Shown here in pieces: positions 25,331 to 34,449 of a stretch of 38,731 bases of DNA. The translations under genes and the position numbers were made by a program. Positions within the stretch are counted from its first letter, which is position 1. Each line of letters starts with the position of its first letter. The DNA comes from an uncultured Clostridia bacterium (lineage in GTDB: Bacteria; Bacillota; Clostridia; TANB77; CAG-508): assembly GCA_944390525.1 (NCBI GenBank), contig CALXQH010000006.1, positions 1 to 38,731 of the forward strand, given 5' to 3'. Under the pieces are notes generated by a model that worked only from the letters and a program-made list of their open reading frames with translations, did no database searches and was not told the DNA's origin.

Positions 25331-25831
25331 TTAGGAAATTTCTTTCCAAACTGTCACTTCTCCATTTTTCAAACTTTTTTGTACATCAATTACTCTTTGA
25401 TTTTCAGATCCTCTCCAGTCTAGAGAAGGATTATGTAGTTCATCTTTATATTGTCCATCTACTAAAACATCTATATATTTTAATACTTCTTTATCTTTTA
25501 AGTCTCTATCAAATAAGAATCCTGTCCATACCCATAAATTTTTATTTGGGAATTTTTCTTTAAATGTTTTAGCTAATTGTGTAGTTCCTTCTATGTTTTT
25601 TGGATGCATTGGTTCTCCACCCAAAATAGATAATCCTTCTACATTTTCATTGTTACATAATTCAATTACTCTATTAATTGTTTCTTGTGTAAACTCTTTT
25701 CCACCATTAAAGTCATGTGTCTCTGGATTAAAGCAATTTTTACAATTAAATGTACATCCTTGCATAAATATGGAAACTCTTACTCCTGGTCCATCTGCTA
25801 TATCCATTTTTCTAATTTTGTTATATCTCAT
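25331..25831 (-). CDS. nrdG: Anaerobic ribonucleotide reductase activating protein
   Basis: A 166-residue radical SAM enzyme that makes the glycyl radical on NrdD. The CxxxCxxC cluster motif is GCTFNCKNC (Cys26, Cys30, Cys33). ADGPGVRVSIF before it and SILGGEPM (the SAM-binding GGEP motif) after it are typical. I chose the ATG at 25831 because AAGGGA lies at the right distance; a longer form from 25855 would put that site inside the coding region. Directly after nrdD. Confidence 0.94.
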   Translation of the reverse strand: MRYNKIRKMDIADGPGVRVSIFMQGCTFNCKNCFNPETHDFNGGKEFTQETINRVIELCNNENVEGLSILGGEPMHPKNIEGTTQLAKTFKEKFPNKNLWVWTGFLFDRDLKDKEVLKYIDVLVDGQYKDELHNPSLDWRGSENQRVIDVQKSLKNGEVTVWKEIS

Positions 25832-25866
25832 AATTATTTCCCTTCCAAAACTCATTAATGTTTTAA

Positions 25867-28026
25867 TTATTCATCATCTTTATTATCAATGTGAAGTACT
25901 CTTTCTTTAATTTCTTGAGTTCTTCCTTTATTCCAGAATTGACTTCCTATATATCCACAAGTTCTTCTTGCTACATTTAGTGTATCATGATCTCTGTTTC
26001 CACAGTTTGGGCAGTACCATTCCATATTATCATCAATTAATATTTCTCCATCAAAACCGCATTTTTGACAATAATCTGATTTGGTGTTTAACTCTGCATA
26101 CATAATATTATCATAAATGAATTGAATAACTTGTAATACAACCTCTAAGTTGTTTTGTAAATTAGGTGTTTCTACATAAGATATTGCTCCACCTGGACTC
26201 AATTTTTGAAATTTACTTTCTAATTTTAGTTTAGAAAATGCATCTATTTCTTCAAATACTGGTACATGATAAGAATTTGTAATATATCCTCTGTCTGTAA
26301 TTCCTTCTATAGTTCCAAATCTTTTCTTTAAACACTTAGCAAATTTATATGTTGTAGATTCAATAGGTGTTCCATATACACTATAATCAATATTTTCTGC
26401 TTCTTTCCATTCTTTACATTTGTCATTTAATCTTTGCATTACTTTTAATGCAAAGTCTTCTCCTTTTCCATTGTCTGTATGGCTATTGCCTGTCATGTAT
26501 TTTACACATTCATATAGTCCTGCATAACCAAGTGAAATTGTTGAATATCCATTATGTAGTAGTTTATGAATACTTTCTCCTTTTTGTAGTCTGGCTAAAG
26601 CTCCATGTTGCCATAGAATTGGAGCTACATCACTTGTTACTTTACTTAATCTTTCATGTCTTATTTTTAATGCTTTATGACATAATTCTAATCTTTCATC
26701 ATAAATTTTCCAAAATTTATCTTCTTCTTTATTTGAAGACAACGCTACATCTACTAAATTTATTGTTACAACACCTTGATTAAATCTTCCATAATACTTT
26801 GGTTTGTTAGTTTCAGGATCTACATATGGAGTTAAGAATGAACGACATCCCATACAAGGATAGCAATTTCCGTTTCCATTTTTGTCTATTTTGTATTCTA
26901 GCATCTTCTTTTCTGAAATATAGTCTGGTACTAACCTTTTTGCAGTACATTTTGCTGCAAGTTCTGTTAAATACCAATATTTGCTTTCTTTATGAATGTT
27001 ATCTTCTTCTAATACATAAAGTAACTTTGGAAATGCTGGTGTTACATATACACCTTTTTCATTTTTAAAACCTTCTATTCTTTGTTTTAAAAATTCTTCA
27101 ATTATCATAGCTAACTCTTCTTTGTATTCTTCTGTTTCTCCTAAATACATACAAACAGATAAAAAAGGCGCTTGTCCATTAGTATTAGTCATTGAATTAA
27201 CTTGATAATTAAAAGTTTGTACTCCATCTGATATCTCTTTTTTAGTATCTTGTTCTGCAAAATCTTTACATTGTTCTTCTGATAATCCTCTTTGTTTATA
27301 TTTTTTAAAGTATTTATCATAACTACTTTTTACAAATGGTGCCAAATGGGTTAAAGATACGGTTGCTCCACCATATGTTGAAGATGTAACTCCTAGTATA
27401 ATTTGTGTAGCTATTGTCATTGCAGTTAAAAATCTATGTGGTTTTTCTATCATAACTCCATTCATAATTGTACCATTTTGTAGCATATCTTCCAAATTGA
27501 TTAATTCACAGTTAGTCAATGCATTTTGAGCAAAATAATCAGCATCATGAAAATGAATAATTCCTTCGTCATGTGCTTTTACAACGTCTTCTGGAAGTAA
27601 AAATCTTCTAGTAATATCTGTACTAGTAATTCCAGCTAAATAATCTCTTTGAGTAGTTACTACTCTAGCATTTTTATTTGAGTTTTCATTATTCCAATAT
27701 TCACTTTCACCTTCTATTAATTCTTTAATAGATTGATCTGTTGTATTAGCTTTTCTTACTAATTCACGAGTATAACGATAAGTAATGTATTTTTTAGCCA
27801 ATAAATATTTTCCAAAAGACATTAATTGTTCTTCTATGATATCTTGAATATCTTCTACTAAAATTCTCTTTTTCCCTAATTCTTCTATATATTTTATAAT
27901 ATTATTAATATCTTCTTTAGTAGCTCTTTCTTTTGGCTTTACTTCTTTATTAGCCTTTCCTATCGCTATTTCTATTTTTTCTCTATCATATTCTACTATT
28001 TTTCCATCTCTTTTTATTACTTGCAT
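25867..28026 (-). CDS. nrdD: Anaerobic ribonucleoside-triphosphate reductase
   Basis: A 719-residue class III reductase. An N-terminal ATP-cone (QVIKRDGKIVEYDREK) senses ATP/dATP. The catalytic barrel follows, with CYPCMGCRSFLTPY in the middle. Near the C-terminus two CxxC pairs (CQKCG and CPNCG) form the zinc site, followed by the glycyl-radical motif RRTCGYIG. The ATG at 28026 is chosen because GGGGG precedes it and the alternative at 28071 lies at the promoter's -10 box. It reduces NTPs to dNTPs without oxygen and needs NrdG, encoded next. Confidence 0.96.
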   Translation of the reverse strand: MQVIKRDGKIVEYDREKIEIAIGKANKEVKPKERATKEDINNIIKYIEELGKKRILVEDIQDIIEEQLMSFGKYLLAKKYITYRYTRELVRKANTTDQSIKELIEGESEYWNNENSNKNARVVTTQRDYLAGITSTDITRRFLLPEDVVKAHDEGIIHFHDADYFAQNALTNCELINLEDMLQNGTIMNGVMIEKPHRFLTAMTIATQIILGVTSSTYGGATVSLTHLAPFVKSSYDKYFKKYKQRGLSEEQCKDFAEQDTKKEISDGVQTFNYQVNSMTNTNGQAPFLSVCMYLGETEEYKEELAMIIEEFLKQRIEGFKNEKGVYVTPAFPKLLYVLEEDNIHKESKYWYLTELAAKCTAKRLVPDYISEKKMLEYKIDKNGNGNCYPCMGCRSFLTPYVDPETNKPKYYGRFNQGVVTINLVDVALSSNKEEDKFWKIYDERLELCHKALKIRHERLSKVTSDVAPILWQHGALARLQKGESIHKLLHNGYSTISLGYAGLYECVKYMTGNSHTDNGKGEDFALKVMQRLNDKCKEWKEAENIDYSVYGTPIESTTYKFAKCLKKRFGTIEGITDRGYITNSYHVPVFEEIDAFSKLKLESKFQKLSPGGAISYVETPNLQNNLEVVLQVIQFIYDNIMYAELNTKSDYCQKCGFDGEILIDDNMEWYCPNCGNRDHDTLNVARRTCGYIGSQFWNKGRTQEIKERVLHIDNKDDE

Positions 28027-28073
28027 AATTGTTACCCCCAATATATTTTTTCTCTTTATTTGTTTGTACATAT

Positions 28074-28102
28074 ATATTAACTTAGTATTTTAATAATGTC
28101 AA
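28074..28102 (-). promoter_or_regulatory. Promoter of nrdD-nrdG
   Basis: TTGACA (28097-28102), 17-base spacer, TAATAT (28074-28079), giving a leader of about 40 bases. I found no NrdR-box pair near it. Confidence 0.82.
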
Positions 28103-28252
28103 ACGCTTATTATTTATGTTTCCATTGCTATTTTTTGTTGATTTATAGTGCTTTTCAGCATTGTTGTCAAAAAGAAATATTAGTGTCTTTTAGTCATTTT
28201 AATGCTCGTTTTTTGTTTATTTTAAACCTTTTATTTTTTTATTTAAATAAAT

Positions 28253-28269
28253 ATTACAATTTTATTACA
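28253..28269 (-). promoter_or_regulatory. TGTAAT-N5-TGTAAT direct repeat upstream of nrdD
   Basis: Plus-strand ATTACA at 28253 and 28264, 11 bases apart, about 150 bases upstream of the nrdD -35. Confidence 0.4.
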
Positions 28270-28686
28270 TTTTTGTTAAAATACGCTAATTTTATATGTT
28301 TTTACCATTTTTTTCAATTATGTTTTTATAGTTTTCTCTTGATATATAAGGAATTTTTTAAAATATATTTTTATAAAATATATTTTTGATTTTTTATAAT
28401 ATTTTTTTCGTTTTTTAAAAAATCATTTTTTATTTTTTTGATTTTTTTCGTTTATTTTTTATATTATGATTTTCTTTTTTATCTCTATTTTACTGCTTTT
28501 TGTTCGTTAGTGTCTTTGTATTTTTTGTTTTTAAAATTAAATATTTTAAAAAAATAATTATTTTTATTTTTTTATTTTTTTACTTATTTTTATTATTTTT
28601 TGTTTAAAATAATCTCTAAAAACGTTTCAAATTTTTATGGTTGACTTTTTGTCATTTGTTTTATGCTAAAATAACAATATATTTTA

Positions 28687-28719
28687 AGTCTAAATTAAAC
28701 CTTTTATTTAATTTAGACT
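28687..28719 (-). repeat. Thirteen-base inverted repeat after the ABC transporter genes
   Basis: Perfect arms AGTCTAAATTAAA and TTTAATTTAGACT with a seven-base loop, 35 bases after the substrate-binding protein gene. It may end that transcript, but the following bases on the minus strand (TAAAATATATTG) are a poor T-tract. Confidence 0.5.
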
Positions 28720-28753
28720 CAAAAAATAAATTTTTAATTTTTTAGTTTTATAC

Positions 28754-29806
28754 TTATTTTTTTAATTTTTGAATTGCTTTTTCTGCAAAACTATTATTTA
28801 CTATCTTGTTATAATCAGCTTCTTTTTCTAGCTCTCCTGCTTCCTTCATAACAGTTTGTAATAAATTAAATGATTCTTCTTTTAATATAGGATTATCTTT
28901 CCACGCATCAATATCTATATAACTTTGTATTGATGTTGTAAGCATATCTATTTCAGAGTCTGGAAAAAAACTTGCTATAGTTTCCGCAATTTCTTTTGCA
29001 GTATGTTCTTTTACCCATTGCTCTCCTCTATAAATTGCATTTGTAAAGCCTTGTATTATATCTGGATTTGCTTCAATATAACTTTTTTTAGCAAAGTATG
29101 CTGTATATGGTATTTCTCCTGATGCTTCTCCTACAGATGCTACGATGTAACCTTTTCCAGCCAATTCTGTCATAGATGCCGTTGGTTCAAATAATGTTAC
29201 GTATTCTGCATCGCCTCCTGAAAAAGCTCCTGCCATCAAATCAAATTTAATACTATCATCTAAAATTAAATCATTTTTAGGATCTATTCCATTTTTCTTT
29301 AATATATACTCAAATGTCATATATGGAACTCCACCTTTTCTGCCTGGTATAACAGTTTTTCCTTTTAAATCTTGCCAGCTAAAATTATTTGTAGGTTCTT
29401 TGCTTACTAAAAATGAGCCATCTTTTTGAGTCATTTGTGCAAATACTTGTGCATAGTCCTCTTTTCCTTCATTATATATATATATTGAAGCTTCTGGTCC
29501 TGCAAAACCTATATCGCTTTGGTTTGCTAAAACAGCTGTCATTACTTTGTCTGCACCTTGGCCTGTAGTTAATTCTATTTTTAATCCTTCTTGCTCAAAA
29601 TATCCATTAGCTATAGCTACATATTGTGGTGCATAAAATACAGATCTAGTTACTTCATTTACTCGTATTGTTTGTAATCCTTGAGAGTCTGTATCTTTAT
29701 TTAATATTATATAAGTAATTATTCCTGTTGCTACTATTATAATTATTAATAAAATAATTAAATATTTTTTCAAGTTTTTCATTCCTTTCTTTTTAATTCT
29801 ATTCAT
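28754..29806 (-). CDS. ABC transporter substrate-binding protein (NMT1/SsuA-like)
   Basis: A periplasmic-binding-type protein of 350 residues at most. After a basic start there is one membrane helix (about 15-35), then the NMT1/THI5/SsuA fold: TRSVFYAPQYVAIANGYF near the start, GADKVMTAVLANQSDIGFAG, and KGKTVIPGRKGGVP. The class binds sulfonates, taurine, nitrate or pyrimidine precursors; the substrate cannot be told. No lipobox cysteine is present, so it would be held by the uncleaved helix instead of a lipid. The start is uncertain: the ATG at 29806 has no ribosome binding site, while AAAGGA fits better with a TTG at about 29773. Last gene of the ABC operon. Confidence 0.85.
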   Translation of the reverse strand: MNRIKKKGMKNLKKYLIILLIIIIVATGIITYIILNKDTDSQGLQTIRVNEVTRSVFYAPQYVAIANGYFEQEGLKIELTTGQGADKVMTAVLANQSDIGFAGPEASIYIYNEGKEDYAQVFAQMTQKDGSFLVSKEPTNNFSWQDLKGKTVIPGRKGGVPYMTFEYILKKNGIDPKNDLILDDSIKFDLMAGAFSGGDAEYVTLFEPTASMTELAGKGYIVASVGEASGEIPYTAYFAKKSYIEANPDIIQGFTNAIYRGEQWVKEHTAKEIAETIASFFPDSEIDMLTTSIQSYIDIDAWKDNPILKEESFNLLQTVMKEAGELEKEADYNKIVNNSFAEKAIQKLKK

Positions 29807-29836
29807 ACCAAAGGAGATTTATAGTATTTTGGTATG
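29804..29836. repeat. Palindrome covering a possible start codon of the binding protein
   Basis: CATACCAAA (29804-29812) and TTTGGTATG (29828-29836) are perfect nine-base arms. A third copy of the unit is at 29905-29913. Between them a stem ATTACTTA/TAAGTAAT (29856-29863 and 29880-29887) can form. The 29837-29926 leader holds no gene. Confidence 0.5.
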
Positions 29837-29926
29837 TTATTCTTTTTTATTTCTTATTACTTAAGATACATTTCTCCCATAAGTAATATTTTTATCTGTT
29901 ATTTTTTGGTATGTTTTTTCTTTTAT

Positions 29927-30741
29927 TTAGGTTTTTTTTGATATTTTTTTCATAACACTTTTTTCTAAAATTACTATTGCTTCGTATATAATTGCTGCAA
30001 CTATTGCCAATATAATAACTCCTGTCATAACTAAATCTAATTGAAATACTTGACCTCCATATACAATTAAGTACCCCAATCCTGCTTTAGATACTAAAAA
30101 TTCTCCTGTTATAACTCCTACTAAAGATAATCCAATGTTTACTTTTAATGAGTTAAAAAAAGTTGATATATTAGCAGGTATTACTATTTTAACTAATATT
30201 TGAAATCTGCTAGCATTAAAAGTTTGTGCCATTTTTATTAATTCTTTATCTGTATTTAAAAATCCATTTAGAATTTCTAATATAGTTACTATTAATGAAA
30301 TAGCTAACCCCATAGTTATAATAGCTCCCATTCCTGCTCCTACCCATATGATTATAACTGGTCCGTAATGCTACTTTTGGTAAGCTATTTAAAACCACTA
30401 AATATGGTTCTGATACTTTTGAAAGAAATGGAGACCACCATAGTAAAATTGCTATAAAAGTTCCTAAAATAACGCCCGAAATAAATCCTATTAAAGTTTC
30501 AGTTAAAGTTACTCCTAAATGTGTTAAAAGTCCGGTTTGCTGATAAATTTAAAAAGGTTTCTACTATTCTTGAAGGTTGACTAGTAATAAAACTATCTAT
30601 TATTCCTTTATTTGCAAATATCTCCCATCCAATAATAAATACTATTAGAACTAGTAATTGAGTTAAAATAATAGATATTTTTGTTTTTTTAATTTTTCTT
30701 AAGTATTTTTTTCTATCTTCTGATATATTTTTATCATACAT
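29927..30741 (-). CDS. ABC transporter permease (SsuC/TauC-like), two CGGN frame changes
   Basis: One permease of 270 residues, the normal family length, if CGGN is read as Gly at residues 70 and 126. Without this it falls into three pieces. The N-terminal piece has a membrane helix (ILTQLLVLIVFIIGWEIF) and NLSAN; after site 5 the sequence reads GLLTHLGVTLTETLIGFISG. After site 4 comes ALGPVIIIWVGAGMG, the EAA-loop region that contacts the ATPase. It ends with a helix and a basic tail. The start at 30741 fits GGAAGGAG ten bases upstream and overlaps the ATPase stop codon by eight bases, so the two are translationally coupled. Confidence 0.87.
30363..30365 (-). other. CGGN site 4 (Gly126 of the permease)
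   Basis: GCA TTA (C)GGA CCA gives A-L-G-P, the usual sequence at this point in SsuC-type permeases. Reading CGG as a codon leaves the frame of the C-terminal domain. Confidence 0.88.
30532..30534 (-). other. CGGN site 5 (Gly70 of the permease)
   Basis: GCA AAC (C)GGA CTT gives A-N-G-L-L-T-H-L, matching the conserved Gly-x-Leu before the first transport helix. The zero frame ends at 30499. Confidence 0.88.
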
Positions 30742-31477
30742 GTACATCCAGCTCCTTCCATATAGCATCAAAATATTTACTAAATTTAGGACTTTCACGA
30801 CAATTTATTGGATTTCTATTGCTTATTTCAAAATCAATAGTATGAATATTTTTTACTGTTGCTGGTCTTTTAGTTAATACTACTATTCTATCGCTCATAC
30901 TTATTGCCTCTGATATATCATGTGTTACTATAATGGCTGTAATATTTTCATTTTTTAATATTTGGAAGATATCATTTGTAACCATAATTCTGGTTTGGTA
31001 ATCTAGGGCTGAAAAAGCCTCATCTAATAGTAAAATTTTGGGTTTAGTAGCTAAAGTTCTAATTAATGCTACTCTTTGTCTCATACCTCCAGATAATTGA
31101 TTTGGATATTTATCTTTAAATTCATATAATCCATATTTTTTTAATAATTTTTTTATATATTCTTCATTTTCCTTTGTTGTTTTATGATTTATTTCTAAAC
31201 CAAATTTAATGTTATTATATATAGTTCTCCATTCTAAGAGACTATCTTTTTGCAACATATAGCCAAGTCTTCCATTTATTTGTATATCTCCTGATGTTTT
31301 TTGTTCTAATCCTGCTATAACAGATAATAAAGTAGATTTACCACAACCACTTGGACCTATTATGCTAAGAAATTCTCCTTCTTGTACATCAAATGTAATA
31401 TTGGATAAAGCTTCTACCTCACCATTTTTAGCTTGGTACTTTTTATTTACATTCTTTAGTTTTAATACTTCCTTCAT
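30734..31477 (-). CDS. ABC transporter ATP-binding protein (SsuB/TauB-like)
   Basis: A 247-residue ATPase with all motifs: Walker A GPSGCGKST (41-49), Q-loop LQKDSLLEW (75-83), signature LSGGMRQ (128-134), Walker B ILLLDE (148-153) and H-loop His186. QKDSLLEW is typical of the nitrate/sulfonate/taurine importers. First gene of the operon ATPase-permease-binding protein; AGGAGG lies upstream of the ATG and the 3' end overlaps the permease start. It drives uptake of a small organic solute. Confidence 0.93.
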   Translation of the reverse strand: MKEVLKLKNVNKKYQAKNGEVEALSNITFDVQEGEFLSIIGPSGCGKSTLLSVIAGLEQKTSGDIQINGRLGYMLQKDSLLEWRTIYNNIKFGLEINHKTTKENEEYIKKLLKKYGLYEFKDKYPNQLSGGMRQRVALIRTLATKPKILLLDEAFSALDYQTRIMVTNDIFQILKNENITAIIVTHDISEAISMSDRIVVLTKRPATVKNIHTIDFEISNRNPINCRESPKFSKYFDAIWKELDVHV

Positions 31478-31547
31478 AAGTGCCTCCTACTTAAATTCAT
31501 CATAGTATATGTTATGAGAGTATACATAATTTTGTGAACTATAAAAA

Positions 31548-31596
31548 GTGAAAATAAAATTTTCTATATTACATTATTAGAAAGTTTTATTTTCAC
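31548..31596 (-). terminator. Terminator after the DUF6774 gene
   Basis: Eighteen-base arms (31548-31565 and 31579-31596) pair with one mismatch or wobble; TTTTTATAG follows on the minus strand. It separates the lysozyme operon from the ABC operon. Confidence 0.9.
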
Positions 31597-31611
31597 AGCA
31601 TTATTTAAAAA

Positions 31612-31761
31612 TTATTCAGTTCTTGTTGCTACTATGGTAGCTATAGAATCACCTAATTGGGTAAAAATTGCAGCTAGTAAATTTAGTTCTTCTAAAGTTT
31701 TGTCTTTTGATATTATACATGCTAAAGTAGATATTAAAGTTACTAGTTCACAACTTTCCAA
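31612..31761 (-). CDS. Small DUF6774-like protein, TTG start
   Basis: A 49-residue protein starting at TTG with AGGAGG eight bases upstream. The sequence ESCELVTLISTLACIISKD, then EELNLLAAIFTQLGDSIATI, matches what I recall of DUF6774, a small clostridial family with two short helices and a conserved N-terminal cysteine. It lies 19 bases after the GH25 lysozyme stop and before the terminator at 31548-31596, so it belongs to that operon. Function unknown. Confidence 0.72.
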   Translation of the reverse strand: MESCELVTLISTLACIISKDKTLEELNLLAAIFTQLGDSIATIVATRTE

Positions 31762-31780
31762 CTTAGATACCTCCTATTTT

Positions 31781-32998
31781 CTAAATTCTAAAAATTTGAC
31801 CTGGATATATTAAATTTGCATTTTTTATGCGGTTTAGCCTTACAATATTAGCTATAGTAGTATTGTATCTTCTAGCAATAGACCATAATGTGTCTCCTTT
31901 TTTTACTTTATATAATATATGCCCACAGTCATATCTACAGTTATTTTGTATTACCAATTGTTGTCCTGGATATATTAAATTTACATTTTTTATATTATTT
32001 TCTTGTGCTATAGCACTTACAGTTGTATTAAACATTATAGCTATTTCTGATAATGTATCTCCTTTTTTTACGGTATAAATTGTTATATTGTCATCTTTTT
32101 TTATTGGAACTATCAAATTACTTCCTGCGTATATTAAGTTTGGATTAGATATATTGTTTAATTTAACAAGTTCTTCTACTGTAGTATTATATTCTTTAGC
32201 AATTTTACATAGCGTATCTCCCCATTTTATTTTTATCTTTTTAGTTTGTGTATTTTCGTTTTCATCTGGTTTTGGTTTTTCATTTTCTGGCATTTGTGTA
32301 ATCTCAGACATAAATATTTCTTTGGTGAATTTGTTTCTATCTACATATGTAGAAATTCCATTTACTCTTCCTACATCTGTATATTGCCATCCAACCCAGT
32401 TAGACCATGTTCCATTATTTTCTGGCTCATTTACTTCATATTGTGCAATCCACAATGGGTATTTTGCTATTTCGTCTTTCCAAATGTAACTTGCTGCATA
32501 AGCATTACTGTATACCACCAATTCTTTTCCTGTTAATTTTTCTACTGTCCTTAAAAAGGTTAATCCTATAATATTTATTTCATCTCTATTTAAATTGCCA
32601 AAACTCTCAAAATCCATTGCCAACTTGCAATCTGGAATTTTCTTGGATATAACAGATGCAAAAAATTGAGCTTCTTTTTCGGCTTGCTTTGTTGTTCTTG
32701 CTGTTACATAATGATAAAAACCTACTTTTAATCCACTTGCCTTAGCTCTAGTATAATTTTGTTCAAATTTAGAGTCAATGTAATTTGAACCTTCACTAGA
32801 CTTTATATATACAATTTCTATTCCTGACTGTTTTACCTTATCAAAATCAATATTTTCTTGATAACCACTAACATCAATCCCTTGATAAAGTGTTTTATCA
32901 GATGGTCTAAAAGCTAATACTTTTGGTGGTAACATATATAACATAAATGCTATTGATATTAAACTAATTGTTAATATTTTTGATACCTTTTTAATCAT
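31781..32998 (-). CDS. GH25 lysozyme with three LysM domains
   Basis: A 405-residue secreted muramidase. Signal peptide about 1-29 (ending KVLAF). The GH25 domain at about 37-225 has the catalytic-site residues in GIDVSGYQ (Asp42) and LAMDFES (Asp129, Glu131). A short proline/glutamate linker (about 237-252) leads to three LysM repeats at about 255-298, 307-350 and 362-405, each with GDTLxxIA and NLIYxG, which bind N-acetylglucosamine. It cuts the glycan backbone during wall turnover. The ATG follows AGGAGG; a small hairpin (33010-33031) sits against that site. Confidence 0.93.
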   Translation of the reverse strand: MIKKVSKILTISLISIAFMLYMLPPKVLAFRPSDKTLYQGIDVSGYQENIDFDKVKQSGIEIVYIKSSEGSNYIDSKFEQNYTRAKASGLKVGFYHYVTARTTKQAEKEAQFFASVISKKIPDCKLAMDFESFGNLNRDEINIIGLTFLRTVEKLTGKELVVYSNAYAASYIWKDEIAKYPLWIAQYEVNEPENNGTWSNWVGWQYTDVGRVNGISTYVDRNKFTKEIFMSEITQMPENEKPKPDENENTQTKKIKIKWGDTLCKIAKEYNTTVEELVKLNNISNPNLIYAGSNLIVPIKKDDNITIYTVKKGDTLSEIAIMFNTTVSAIAQENNIKNVNLIYPGQQLVIQNNCRYDCGHILYKVKKGDTLWSIARRYNTTIANIVRLNRIKNANLIYPGQIFRI

Positions 32999-33062
32999 TA
33001 TTTTCCTCCTTTCATAATATATTTTATGAAAAGAGTTTTTTTATGTGTTTAAAATTATTTAG

Positions 33063-34022
33063 CTATATTATTTCATAATCTAATAATTTTATTTTGTTTG
33101 AAATATAATTAGCATTATTTTCAATTGGTTTACTTAAATCTGTACTTAAATATTTTTTATTATCATCTGCAAATACAGTAACTACTGTTTTTTTAATTTC
33201 TGATTGTAATTTTACACATCCTAAGAAGTTAGCACCTGATGAAATTCCTACTCCAAGTCCTAATTCAAAAGCTAATTTTTTAGACATATTTATACTGTCT
33301 TCATCATTAACTAATATAATTTTATCTATTTCATTTTTTTGTAATATATCTGGTATAAAATCGTCTCCTATTCCTTCTATTTTATGTGGTTTTATAATTT
33401 TATTTTTAGATATTAATGGCATGCTGTCTGGTTCTATTGCAGTAATAATTACATTTGGATATCTTTTTCTTATTTTTTTGCCTATTCCCATTAAAGTCCC
33501 TCCTGTACCTACTCCTGATACAACAGCTTCTATATCTTCTGGAACTTGATTTAAAATTTCTTGCCCTGTAGTTTCATAATGTGATAACACATTATTTATA
33601 TTTGAAAATTGATTTGCTAAAAAACCATTTATGCTTTTACCTAAATTGTTAGCTTCTTTAATACACCTTTTAAATCCACCTTCATTATGAGAAAAAGTTG
33701 TTACTTTTGCTCCATAGTTAGTCATTATATTAACTCTTTCTTTGCTTACCCAGTCAGGCATAAAAATATACACTGGATGATGATAATATTTACCTAATGC
33801 AGCCAAAGAAATACCTGTATTTCCACTAGTTGCTTCTATTATAGGTATATTATCTTTTAGTTCTCCTTCTTCTTTAGCCTTTGAAATTATGTAATAAGCT
33901 ACTCTATCTTTAATACTTCCTGTTAAATTATAACTTTCTAATTTAGAATAGATATAATTTATTTTTCCTTCATATTGATATTTTATTTTTATTAAAGGTG
34001 TATTTCCTATAGTTTTTATCAT
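33063..34022 (-). CDS. PLP-dependent cysteine synthase family protein
   Basis: A 319-residue enzyme joining sulfide (or a related nucleophile) to O-acetylserine. The PLP lysine is Lys38 in TGSIKDR; EATSGNTG (63-70) holds the substrate carboxylate; GVGTGGT (170-176) binds the PLP phosphate. The fold is that of CysK/CysM, but some spacing and the C-terminus are unusual, so a cystathionine beta-synthase-like or diaminopropionate role is possible. The sulfonate-type ABC transporter nearby may point to sulfur metabolism, though the two are separated by the lysozyme genes. Confidence 0.88.
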   Translation of the reverse strand: MIKTIGNTPLIKIKYQYEGKINYIYSKLESYNLTGSIKDRVAYYIISKAKEEGELKDNIPIIEATSGNTGISLAALGKYYHHPVYIFMPDWVSKERVNIMTNYGAKVTTFSHNEGGFKRCIKEANNLGKSINGFLANQFSNINNVLSHYETTGQEILNQVPEDIEAVVSGVGTGGTLMGIGKKIRKRYPNVIITAIEPDSMPLISKNKIIKPHKIEGIGDDFIPDILQKNEIDKIILVNDEDSINMSKKLAFELGLGVGISSGANFLGCVKLQSEIKKTVVTVFADDNKKYLSTDLSKPIENNANYISNKIKLLDYEII

Positions 34023-34083
34023 TTTTAACCACTCCTTATTTTGTATATTTTATACAAATTGATTGAAAATGGTTAATAATTTT

Positions 34084-34437
34084 TTATTTAATTTGTTTTA
34101 TATGGTTTAAATAAAATTTATTTTTATTTTTATAAACTTCAATCACATCTATTCTTATATATTTATTTTCTAATTTGTGATGATATATATAGTATTTTAT
34201 TGCATTCCATATATGTTTTTGTTTTCTTTCATCTACTGCTTCACATGGTATTCCATATTTAAAATTTTGCCTTGTTTTTACCTCAATGAATACATATTCA
34301 TCTTTATTCTTTGCAATAATATCTATTTCTCCTTGTTTACATTTAAAATTTCTTTCTATTATTTCGTAGTTTTTATTTTTTAAGTATTGAGTAGCAAAAT
34401 CTTCTCCTTGTTTTCCTAATAGTTGTCTTTGTATCAT
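34084..34437 (-). CDS. YraN family nuclease-like protein (UPF0102)
   Basis: A 117-residue protein of the YraN family, related to Holliday-junction resolvases. The nuclease-type motif is QGEIDIIAKN followed by FIEVKTR, with the Glu-Asp-Glu-Lys residues in place. LGKQGEDFATQYLKNKNYEI at the start is the family's signature helix. It lies 12 bases after dprA, and the comM-dprA-yraN grouping suggests DNA processing. The true function is unproven. Confidence 0.9.
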   Translation of the reverse strand: MIQRQLLGKQGEDFATQYLKNKNYEIIERNFKCKQGEIDIIAKNKDEYVFIEVKTRQNFKYGIPCEAVDERKQKHIWNAIKYYIYHHKLENKYIRIDVIEVYKNKNKFYLNHIKQIK

Positions 34438-34449
34438 TAAATTCTCTTT

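Larger units (their letters stand above)
28103..28753. other. Gene-free, extremely AT-rich stretch
   Basis: About 650 bases of low-complexity T- and A-runs without a credible coding region on either strand. It holds a TGTAAT-N5-TGTAAT pair (28253-28269), a tandem copy of the palindrome AAAATATATTTT near 28360-28386, and a 13-base inverted repeat (28687-28719). A TTGACT at about 28642 on the plus strand, with an extended -10-like TGCTAAAAT 20 bases later, is too widely spaced to call a promoter. Confidence 0.5.

Noticed and set aside
28096-28389. Plus-strand ORF in the AT-rich gap before nrdD
   Set aside because: Low-complexity Phe/Leu/Tyr-rich translation, no ribosome binding site, nothing recognisable.
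28642-28680. Plus-strand promoter upstream of the inverted repeat at 28687
   Set aside because: The spacing between TTGACT and TAAAAT is 20 bases and no gene follows on that strand.
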